Shown in pieces: positions 50,332 to 57,603 of a stretch of 64,000 nt of DNA. Origin of the DNA: Mucilaginibacter sp. OK098 (lineage in GTDB: Bacteria > Bacteroidota > Bacteroidia > Sphingobacteriales > Sphingobacteriaceae). The position numbers and the translations under genes were made by a program. Numbering within the stretch: the stretch's first letter is position 1; each line of letters starts with the position of its first letter. The stretch spans positions 323,503-387,502 of the forward strand of contig NZ_FRCM01000006.1 of the NCBI RefSeq assembly GCF_900142915.1, written 5' to 3'. The notes below the pieces were generated by a model. It was not told the origin of the DNA. It ran no database searches and saw only the letters and a program-made list of their open reading frames with translations.

Positions 50332-51975
50332 ATGAAAAAACAGGATAATACTTACCGGAAAAATTTTTCACTGACCATCATTTTCCTGGTCCTTATTTCT
50401 GTAACTTTTATAATTGCTCTTTTTGTATCCTATAACCTTAATGTTAATTACGTTGAGAATGAGTTTGCATCAAAAAAAATTGATGTGCAGGAACAAACTA
50501 TGAAGCCTTATAATAACCTTTTTCAAAACAAAATACCCGAAATCACCTCGTACCAGGGCTTCCTGGATTCAGCTTCTGCTGCAAAGTATGCTGATTCAGT
50601 GTTTCATAACTATAATTTTGTCAGGCGCATCGTTTTTTATGATGTGCAAATAGGCAATCAAAAAAACAGTACTGTTATTAAAAACAAATTGGGTATTTCA
50701 ATAAATGCAATCTATCAATACTGGCCTAAAGACGGTAAAGTACTTGGGTTAAGGATATGGAATACTGCAGATGAGCCCGACTTTGATCAGATGGCTTCAA
50801 AGCTGAGCAATTATATAACTTTATCTGATACCGCGCACGGATCATCACAGGATGAAATATTCAGATCGTTTTACGATGTTAAGCCCGGCAAGATCAGCTA
50901 CTCAAATATTTTGCGCCGCGAGGATGTGAAAATATTACGCGCATTGCAGAAACATCCAAACTCGTCGTCATTCGCCAAACAAAATATGATGACGTTTTTT
51001 CTTACCCCCGATTTGCTAAAAGTTAAAAACACGCATAAGGAGCTATACCGGGATGTTACCATACAGCCGGTTGTATATGACCCCCCTGATAATCAGGCAG
51101 GCAACCTGATAACCGAGGCGCCTTTGCCTGGTGCTTTTTCTGATTATAAATTATACTTTAAGTCGGGCCCTGATTATCTTACTACCGAAATTAACCGCAG
51201 GTTTATGCCAATAGCTGCTTTGGTGCTGTTAATTTATTGCTTTTTGGTACTTATAGGCTGGCTTATTTATCGCAACTTGAGCATTAACATAAAGCTGTTT
51301 AAATTACAATACGATTTTATAAATAACTTTACTCATGAGTTTAAAACGCCGGTAAGCGTTATAAAAATTGCGGGCTCAAACCTTAGCGGTGATAGTGAGC
51401 TGAGCGAAAGGCAGCGTAAGCAATATGGCAGAATTTTAAATGAAGAAGCCGATAAGCTTAATGAGCTGATGAATAAACTTTTGTCATTTACACAGCTGGA
51501 AAATAAATCTATCAATATAAAAAGGGAAGAAATTGATATTGAGAACTTTGTTAAAGGCTATATGGAGACATTCAGGTTAAAATATCCTGATTTTAAAATT
51601 AGCTATAACGTTCATGGTGTTGATCCCTTATACACTGATCCGGTATTTTTGGGGAGTATTTTCCAAAACCTGATAGAAAATGCCTATAAGTATTCGCACC
51701 CTCAAAAAAAGGAGCTTTATATAAATGTGAGCCATTCAAAGCGGAATATTATATTTTCTTTCAGGGATAGAGGGATTGGGATCCAAAAGGATGAGCTGAC
51801 CAATGTATTTAAGAAATTTTACAGGGTAGAGAACCAGTATAATCAGAACGGAAGTGCGGGCCTGGGTTTGGCTTTTTGTAAAGAACTGGTTAATTTTATG
51901 GGTGGAGAAATAATTGTTAACAGCAAGGTAAACGAAGGTTCGGAGTTTATAGTTACCTTACCTTATGAAAATTAG
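50332..51975 (+). CDS. Sensor histidine kinase
   Basis: A 547-residue inner-membrane kinase. The first helix (FSLTIIFLVLISVTFIIALF, about 10-30) and second helix (IAALVLLIYCFLVLIGWLIY, about 290-312) enclose a periplasmic domain of about 255 residues with no recognised sensor family. The dimerisation box FTHEFKTPVSV has the phospho-acceptor His335; the HATPase shows NLIENAYKYS (N box), FRDRGIGIQ (G1) and GSAGLGLAFCKEL (G2). All catalytic motifs are intact. It starts 10 bases after the S9-like lipoprotein gene and its stop is 3 bases from the response regulator start; the three form one transcription unit. Confidence 0.95.
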   Translation: MKKQDNTYRKNFSLTIIFLVLISVTFIIALFVSYNLNVNYVENEFASKKIDVQEQTMKPYNNLFQNKIPEITSYQGFLDSASAAKYADSVFHNYNFVRRIVFYDVQIGNQKNSTVIKNKLGISINAIYQYWPKDGKVLGLRIWNTADEPDFDQMASKLSNYITLSDTAHGSSQDEIFRSFYDVKPGKISYSNILRREDVKILRALQKHPNSSSFAKQNMMTFFLTPDLLKVKNTHKELYRDVTIQPVVYDPPDNQAGNLITEAPLPGAFSDYKLYFKSGPDYLTTEINRRFMPIAALVLLIYCFLVLIGWLIYRNLSINIKLFKLQYDFINNFTHEFKTPVSVIKIAGSNLSGDSELSERQRKQYGRILNEEADKLNELMNKLLSFTQLENKSINIKREEIDIENFVKGYMETFRLKYPDFKISYNVHGVDPLYTDPVFLGSIFQNLIENAYKYSHPQKKELYINVSHSKRNIIFSFRDRGIGIQKDELTNVFKKFYRVENQYNQNGSAGLGLAFCKELVNFMGGEIIVNSKVNEGSEFIVTLPYEN

Positions 51976-51978
51976 ATT

Positions 51979-52671
51979 ATGAATAAAGAAATAAAAATTG
52001 CGCTGGTTGAAGATGATGAAAACCTGCGTTTCCTGGTGGCAGAGCGCTTACAATCTGAAGGGTACAAAGTATTGGAAGCCGCCAACGGCGACGATGCCGA
52101 AAAAGTAATTTTACAGGAACAACCCGATATTGTTTTGCTCGACTGGATGTTACCCGGTAAGCAAGGATCCGATGTTTGTACAAACATCAGAAAAAAAGGA
52201 TTTGATAACCTGGTAATTATGATGACCGCTAAAGGACAGGATGTTGACAAAATACAGGCTTACAATTTTGGGGTATCTGATTATATCATTAAGCCATTTA
52301 ACATGGATGTTTTGGTGGCGATGATTGATAATAAGATCAAATTTTCATTAAACAGTGAGAAAACAGAATCGTACAAGTTTGCCAATATGGAGCATTTGCC
52401 AAATACCCATTTACTGATAAGGGATGGCCGTAAAATAGAGCTTACCATATTGGAGAACCGCATCCTGCTGTATTTCTTAAAAAACAAAAACAAGGTAATT
52501 AACCGCGAAGAGCTAATGATGGAGGTTTGGGGATACAATGCCGATGTAAATACACGGACCCTTGATATGCACATAGTAAGGCTCCGCAAAAAGATAGAAT
52601 CAAACCCTGATTCGCCGCAGTATTTACAAACAGTTAGAGGGATTGGGTATAAATTTGTTTATAACGGGTAG
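51979..52671 (+). CDS. OmpR-family response regulator
   Basis: A 230-residue regulator. The receiver domain has the acidic pair in IALVEDDENLR, the phospho-acceptor Asp55 in VLLDWMLPG, a switch threonine in MMTAKGQDVDK and the lysine in SDYIIKPFN. The C-terminal winged helix shows LTILENRILLYFLKNKNKVI, NREELMMEVWG, and RTLDMHIVRLRKKIE with GIGYKFVYNG. Target promoters are unknown; the operon itself or envelope genes are the first guesses. Three bases after the kinase gene and ended by a palindromic terminator 20 bases downstream. Confidence 0.96.
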   Translation: MNKEIKIALVEDDENLRFLVAERLQSEGYKVLEAANGDDAEKVILQEQPDIVLLDWMLPGKQGSDVCTNIRKKGFDNLVIMMTAKGQDVDKIQAYNFGVSDYIIKPFNMDVLVAMIDNKIKFSLNSEKTESYKFANMEHLPNTHLLIRDGRKIELTILENRILLYFLKNKNKVINREELMMEVWGYNADVNTRTLDMHIVRLRKKIESNPDSPQYLQTVRGIGYKFVYNG

Positions 52672-52691
52672 GTAACTTATTTTGAGGAGAA

Positions 52692-52724
52692 AGACTTACG
52701 AAGTTTTAAAAACTTCGTAAGTCT
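52692..52724. terminator. Palindromic bidirectional terminator
   Basis: A 33-base near-perfect palindrome: AGACTTACGAAG to 52703, a T4A5 centre, and the complement CTTCGTAAGTCT. It sits between the convergent response regulator and methyltransferase genes. The A/T centre is shared with the palindrome at 55311. Confidence 0.85.
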
Positions 52725-52734
52725 GATTATCCCG

Positions 52735-53349
52735 CTATTTATACACTTTCGATATTATAAAATCACCAAAAAAAGTCCTCTCTTCAATAGTTTTATAACC
52801 ATGCACCCCAAATTGCCTATCCACATCAGGCAATTTTGATGCCTCTATATTGCAAAGGATCTTAAAAAATAAAAACATCGATCTTAACAAAACATTCTGC
52901 CACCATTTGCCTGTTAACTGAAAATCAGCATTGAGCCATAACCCGCCAGGCTTGAGTAAATTGTGAAGGTGGTTAAATACTTTTTCGGTAGTTTGTTCAG
53001 TAAAATTATCAAACAAAAAAGGGGTTATTACTACATCAAATTTTGTATCCGGGGTTACATTTTCAACTGCATCATTAATAAAAGTAACTTTATTGCTGCC
53101 TGTATTTCTTTTTTTTGATAAAGCCATCATATCAGCAGCAACCTCCACATAGGTTATTTGCAAGCCGGATGGATGGATCTTTGTTAATTCCTCCAATATC
53201 CAGCCCGTCCCCCCTCCTGCTATCAAAACTACTGCATTAGCCGGAACATATTGCAGCAGGTAAACCTGGGCATTAATCAAAGCACGCCCATAAACCATGC
53301 GCGAAAGCCTGTCATAAAACCATGCTGAATTATTATAGTTAGCGGGCAT
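52735..53349 (-). CDS. Class I SAM-dependent methyltransferase
   Basis: A 204-residue soluble enzyme. VVLIAGGGTGWILEEL is motif I with three glycines, ITYVEVAADMMALSKKR the acidic strand-2 region, FINDAVENV the following acidic turn, FDVVITPFLFDNFTE motif II and LLKPGGLWLNADFQL motif III. The N-terminal helix AWFYDRLSRMVYGRALINAQ resembles UbiE-like or ArsM-like small methyltransferases. The substrate is not predictable. It converges on the response regulator gene across a palindromic terminator and is divergent from the CocE gene. Confidence 0.87.
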   Translation of the reverse strand: MPANYNNSAWFYDRLSRMVYGRALINAQVYLLQYVPANAVVLIAGGGTGWILEELTKIHPSGLQITYVEVAADMMALSKKRNTGSNKVTFINDAVENVTPDTKFDVVITPFLFDNFTEQTTEKVFNHLHNLLKPGGLWLNADFQLTGKWWQNVLLRSMFLFFKILCNIEASKLPDVDRQFGVHGYKTIEERTFFGDFIISKVYK

Positions 53350-53401
53350 TTGTTCTATTTACGAGCTAATCAGGCAACTATCTAACTTAATCAACCATTC
53401 A

Positions 53402-53426
53402 CCTAATCAACTTAATCAACCAATTC
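53402..53426. repeat. Intergenic word repeat, family D, copy 2
   Basis: CCTAATCAACTTAATCAACC and the following AATTC, preceded by the same words at 53382-53397 (CTAACTTAATCAACCATT). Nearly the reverse complement of 46267-46290. Lies in the promoter region of the CocE gene. Confidence 0.75.
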
Positions 53427-53456
53427 TTATCTTTAAACAACCTTTACTCAGCAAAT

Positions 53457-55298
53457 ATGAAAGTATTATTTATAAGGATCAGTTTTTTAGCCATTTTACT
53501 GTTAAGTGTTAATAATTTATCAGCCCAGCAAACAAAACCTGATGATAAATATAACCGGCAGGAAGTAATGATAACCATGCGCGATGGCGTTAAGCTGCAC
53601 ACCGTTGTCTTTTTGCCAAAGGGGCAAACGGAAAAGTTGCCGTTTTTAATTTTACGCACACCCTATGGTGTTAACGGTTATCCGAGTCCTGAAAAAGATG
53701 GTTACATTAAGGATATGGCTGACGAGGGTTACATTTTTGTTTTCCAGGACATAAGAGGCAGGTACCTATCGGAAGGTAAATATGCCATGATGCGATTTAG
53801 CCGTGATAAAACCAAGCCTAAAGCTATTGATGAAAGCAGCGATACTTATGATACTATCGACTGGCTTTTGAAGAATATACCCGACAATAACGGCAGAGCT
53901 GGCATGTACGGCATCTCGTATGATGGGTGGACAACAATTATTGCAGCCAGCGACCCGCATCCTGCCTTAAAGGCTGTTTCGGAACAAGCAACGCCATCAG
54001 ACATGTTTATGAATGATGATTTACACCATAACGGGGCATTTCGTTTAAGCTATGCTTTTGAATATGCTTTTATGGAGGAGATCTCAAAAACAGACTCGCT
54101 TTACCAGTTTGGCAATTATGATACTTACGATTGGTATTTAAAATTGGGGCCTTTATCAAACATGAACAAAAAATATGTTCATGGTAAATTGCCAAGCTGG
54201 AACGACTTTACCACTCATCCAAATTATGACGCTTACTGGAAAGAGGAAGCACTGCCGTCAAGACTTGACTATCCGCGCCTGGCTATCCAGCACGTGAGCG
54301 GCTGGTGGGACCAGGAAGATATGGTAGGGCCGCAGGATGCTTATAAGGCTTTGGAGAAAAGAGATACCAGCCACCGGAATTTTATTGTGCTTGGACCCTG
54401 GCGGCATGGCGGTTGGGCCGGCGGCGAGGGCCGGAGCCTGGGAAATATAAAATTTGACGAACCAACTGCTACTTATTTTAGGAAAGAGATCCAGGCTAAA
54501 TGGTTTGCCTGGTATTTAAAGGATAAAGGCGATGGCAAATTTGCAGAAGCTATATCCTTCCAAACAGGTTCAAACAAATGGAAAAATTATTCAGCCTGGC
54601 CGCCTAAGGAGTCGACGGCGAAAAACATTTATTTCCACAGTAATGGCAAGCTCTCATTCGATAAGCCATCGGGTACAGAAGCAAAGCCGTTTGACAGTTA
54701 TGTATCAGATCCATCAAAACCGGTTCCTTATCGTGCCCGGCCTATTGAAGAAACTTATGGCCCAGGTTCGCGCTGGTACACCTGGCTTACTGATGATCAG
54801 CGTTTTGTTGATGGCCGCCCTGATGTTCTAAGTTGGCAGACTGATACGCTTACACAGGACGTTACCATAACAGGCAACGTGGCGGCAAAACTTTATGCAG
54901 CAACATCCGGCAGCGACGCCGACTGGGTGGTAAAACTGATAGATGTATATCCTGAAAATTATAAAAAAGAACTTAAAATGTCAGGGTATCAGTTAATGAT
55001 AGCAGATGATGTGTTTAGGGGGAGATTCAGGAACAGTTTTTCAAAACCGGAGGCTATTACTCTCAATAAAGTTGAATTATATACTATTGACCTGCATGGA
55101 GCAGACCATGTGTTTAAGAAGGGACATAAAATAATGGTTCAGGTACAAAGCACCTGGTTCCCGATAATTGACCGGAACCCGCAAAAGTATGTACCCAACA
55201 TTTTTGAGGCAAAAGAAAGTGATTATCAAACAGCAACTCAAAAGGTGTTTCACTCTTTACAATTTGCCAGCAGTATTGAATTGCCTGTTGTGGAGTAA
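53457..55298 (+). CDS. CocE/NonD-family (S15-like) secreted hydrolase
   Basis: A 613-residue protein with signal peptide (ISFLAILLLSVNNLSAQQ). The alpha/beta-hydrolase domain has MRDGVKLHTVVFLPKG, TPYGVNGYP, FQDIRGRYLSEG and the elbow GISYDGW with nucleophile Ser154. Later GWWDQEDMVGPQDAY has the likely acid and LGPWRHGGWAG the histidine, so the triad is complete. The C-terminal half is a jelly-roll (TGNVAAKLYAATSGSDADWV, then SFSKPEAITL). Family activities are X-Pro dipeptidyl peptidase, cephalosporin or ester hydrolysis; the N-terminal signal argues for a periplasmic peptidase. It stands alone, closed by a palindrome. Confidence 0.93.
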   Translation: MKVLFIRISFLAILLLSVNNLSAQQTKPDDKYNRQEVMITMRDGVKLHTVVFLPKGQTEKLPFLILRTPYGVNGYPSPEKDGYIKDMADEGYIFVFQDIRGRYLSEGKYAMMRFSRDKTKPKAIDESSDTYDTIDWLLKNIPDNNGRAGMYGISYDGWTTIIAASDPHPALKAVSEQATPSDMFMNDDLHHNGAFRLSYAFEYAFMEEISKTDSLYQFGNYDTYDWYLKLGPLSNMNKKYVHGKLPSWNDFTTHPNYDAYWKEEALPSRLDYPRLAIQHVSGWWDQEDMVGPQDAYKALEKRDTSHRNFIVLGPWRHGGWAGGEGRSLGNIKFDEPTATYFRKEIQAKWFAWYLKDKGDGKFAEAISFQTGSNKWKNYSAWPPKESTAKNIYFHSNGKLSFDKPSGTEAKPFDSYVSDPSKPVPYRARPIEETYGPGSRWYTWLTDDQRFVDGRPDVLSWQTDTLTQDVTITGNVAAKLYAATSGSDADWVVKLIDVYPENYKKELKMSGYQLMIADDVFRGRFRNSFSKPEAITLNKVELYTIDLHGADHVFKKGHKIMVQVQSTWFPIIDRNPQKYVPNIFEAKESDYQTATQKVFHSLQFASSIELPVVE

Positions 55299-55310
55299 GT
55301 TGGCAATTTT

Positions 55311-55342
55311 AGATTTGACAACTTTTAAAAGTTGTCAAATCT
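55311..55342. terminator. Perfect 32-base palindrome, bidirectional terminator
   Basis: AGATTTGACAACTTTT at 55311-55326 is exactly complementary to AAAAGTTGTCAAATCT at 55327-55342. It separates the convergent CocE and UbiA-like genes and supplies a T-run on both sides for intrinsic termination. Confidence 0.88.
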
Positions 55343-55345
55343 CTT

Positions 55346-56233
55346 CTATAAGAAACCCCAAACCCAGCTAAACAGCAGCACCAACAGGTATTGCAGTATC
55401 AGCACGCCATCCATATAAAAAAAGTAGTAATACTCGTTCTTTTCCCATTTAGATTTGAAGATGAGCCAGCCTGTTAATACAACAGAAACCGTTAACGCCA
55501 AAAAATCGTGATCGATGCCGTGGTTTTTAAAAAGGAGCAATAAAACAACATAGCCGCCTAATAACACCTGGCAAAACAGGTAAGCATTTTTTTCGCCCAA
55601 TACGGTTGGCACTGTTTTCAGGCCCGATTTACGGTCGTCAAATAGATCACGGATATCAAACGGGATAGTGAGCGCGGCTATAAACAAAAACCGTTTGGCA
55701 ATAAGTATGGTAGTATCGCGCAGGGAGATACTTGTTAAATGAAAATGCTGTGCCTCCAATACCGGCAACAGCACAATGCTCATTGTCCAAACCAGCGCTA
55801 TCATAAACTGTTTTAGCCATGGGATGTGCCTCAGTCCAAATTTGTGATCACCGATAGTGAATAAAGGAATGCTGTAAAAAAAAGAAATGATCCCCAAAAA
55901 GATAAGCAGGAGCCTCGATTCCATCGACAGCAATATAAACAGCGGGGCCAATGAAAGCAACGATACAATGGTAAAGGTAACCATTAGCCTGTAGTGGGAG
56001 AAGAACCAGCGCACACGCAAATACGGCGATTTAAGCGGATCACCGGTTTTGGTAGCTAATATACTGAAGTTGTAAATACCCAGTGTTGAGGTAAACAACA
56101 GACCGATTACCGGGAACACTATTTTTGCCCCAATTAAATAAAAGGTAAGCAGCCCCTGTGCAACTGCACATAGCGACATGAAAATATTACTGAAGAGCAG
56201 AAAATCAAAAACAGAATAAAATGTTTTCTTCAT
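55346..56233 (-). CDS. UbiA prenyltransferase-family membrane protein, first aspartate motif absent
   Basis: The ATG at 56233 gives 295 residues (the frame opens two codons earlier with TTG). Eight or so helices. The second Asp-rich motif of UbiA enzymes is intact, DIRDLFDDRKSGLKTVP at about 197-213, with the typical helix after it. The first motif (NDxxDxxxD) should lie near LGIYNFSILATK, where the aspartates are lacking. Prenyltransferases need both, so it may act differently, or on a different lipid. The family as seen in Bacteroidota is uncharacterised. It ends next to the palindromic terminator and follows the phosphoesterase gene by 21 bases. Confidence 0.7.
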   Translation of the reverse strand: MKKTFYSVFDFLLFSNIFMSLCAVAQGLLTFYLIGAKIVFPVIGLLFTSTLGIYNFSILATKTGDPLKSPYLRVRWFFSHYRLMVTFTIVSLLSLAPLFILLSMESRLLLIFLGIISFFYSIPLFTIGDHKFGLRHIPWLKQFMIALVWTMSIVLLPVLEAQHFHLTSISLRDTTILIAKRFLFIAALTIPFDIRDLFDDRKSGLKTVPTVLGEKNAYLFCQVLLGGYVVLLLLFKNHGIDHDFLALTVSVVLTGWLIFKSKWEKNEYYYFFYMDGVLILQYLLVLLFSWVWGFL

Positions 56234-56254
56234 TTTCAATAGTTAGTGGCCGGG

Positions 56255-57577
56255 CTAAGTAGTGCTGTGTCTTTTTAAAGTAGGATCTGTTCCGGTTTTT
56301 AATTCAAATATCGTAATCTCTGGCAATATTCCAACACGTCCTCTAAAACCTAAGAAGCCATAACCTACATTTACATACAATTGCTGTGGCCCCTGGTGGT
56401 AATGCCCAGCCCATTCGTTATAAATATACTCGATAGGGCTCCATTGAAAATGCTCTGTTCTTATGCCCATTTGCATTCCGTGCGTATGGCCCGAAAACAT
56501 GGCATCAATTTGCGGGTACTGCGGCAATATCTGTGCCCGCCAATGTGAGGGATCGTGCGAGAGCAATAATTTTACAGGCAGGTCATCTGTATTTTTTACA
56601 GCAAGGTCCATACGGCCATATTTGGGAAAGCGGCTCAGCTCGCCCCAGTTTTCAATACCCAGAATCCCTATTTCTTCACCGTCAACTTTTAAGCGGCGGT
56701 TCTCATTCATCAGCAGGTCCCAGCCCATTGTTTTGTGGGTGGCTATTAGCTCGTCTAAATTTTTACGTTTGGCTCCTGCACTTGACCACCAGGCATAGTC
56801 GCCATAATCATGGTTGCCCAGGGATGAGTAAACGCCAAGCGGGGCCTTTACCTTGCTAAAAATATCCATGTAATCCTTCACCTCATCAGTAATGGCATTT
56901 ACAAGGTCGCCGGTAAAAAATACAAAGTCGGCTTTTTCGCGAATCAGCATTTCAACCCCGCCAAGTACTGCTTTTTTATTGAAAAAACTACCTGAATGGA
57001 TATCCGAGATCTGCCCCAGCTTTATACCGTCAAACGCTTTTGGCAAATTTGGAAGATAAAGCTTGCGTCGGATTATATGGTAATCATATAAGCCGCTTTT
57101 CATGTTAAGCTTTACAGCGGCCAGCGGAATGGCGCCTGCCAATAAGCCTGCTTTCATTAAAAATTCAGAGCGGGGGATAGCCGGCAAGGGTGCACGCGAT
57201 AAAGATGGATCTGACAGGGGTGCTGGCGATAAGGGCGTATGCGATACGCCTCTATGGGATACGCGATTTTTTATAACCAGGATCAGCCGCCGGATATCAT
57301 CAATCAATAAAAATGGGATGAAAGAGATCTTGAATAAAAAGATCACAAAAAACAGCATAACAAATGCCAGCCTTACTACCAGGCCCATCTTTACAAAAAC
57401 AACAAATATTAAGCCTGTTATCAGTAAAACGGATACGATCCAATACCAGATCACAAAAGATCTTTTTTGCAGGAACAGCCATTTTTTTGAAACACCTTTT
57501 AACCCGCTTAAAACATACAGATCAATCAGTAAAAGTGCCGCTACAAAGAAAATGATGTGCAGGGTTTGTCCCTTCAT
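56255..57577 (-). CDS. Membrane-anchored metallophosphoesterase
   Basis: A 440-residue protein. About four N-terminal helices (1-110) lead to a low-complexity linker (about 112-137, LSPAPLSDPSLSRAPLP), then a calcineurin-like phosphoesterase domain. Metal ligands are all present: ISDIHSG (D-x-H), FFTGDLVNA (G-D), SSLGNHDYG (G-N-H-D), LLLSHDPSHW (H) and MFSGHTHGM (G-H-x-H). This resembles YkuE/YaeI-type enzymes that hydrolyse lipid-linked phosphate such as UDP-sugar lipids. The linker is unusual for the family. Its stop is 21 bases before the UbiA-like start on the same strand. Confidence 0.9.
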   Translation of the reverse strand: MKGQTLHIIFFVAALLLIDLYVLSGLKGVSKKWLFLQKRSFVIWYWIVSVLLITGLIFVVFVKMGLVVRLAFVMLFFVIFLFKISFIPFLLIDDIRRLILVIKNRVSHRGVSHTPLSPAPLSDPSLSRAPLPAIPRSEFLMKAGLLAGAIPLAAVKLNMKSGLYDYHIIRRKLYLPNLPKAFDGIKLGQISDIHSGSFFNKKAVLGGVEMLIREKADFVFFTGDLVNAITDEVKDYMDIFSKVKAPLGVYSSLGNHDYGDYAWWSSAGAKRKNLDELIATHKTMGWDLLMNENRRLKVDGEEIGILGIENWGELSRFPKYGRMDLAVKNTDDLPVKLLLSHDPSHWRAQILPQYPQIDAMFSGHTHGMQMGIRTEHFQWSPIEYIYNEWAGHYHQGPQQLYVNVGYGFLGFRGRVGILPEITIFELKTGTDPTLKRHSTT

Positions 57578-57603
57578 TATACAGGATAAAATTTACAGGA
57601 TTA
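57578..57603. repeat. Word repeat TACAGGAT at a stop/start junction
   Basis: TATACAGGATAAAATTTACA followed by GGATTA: two near-copies of TTACAGGAT. It begins right at the start codon of the phosphoesterase gene and its last three bases form the stop of the MoxR-like gene (both minus strand). Confidence 0.7.
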
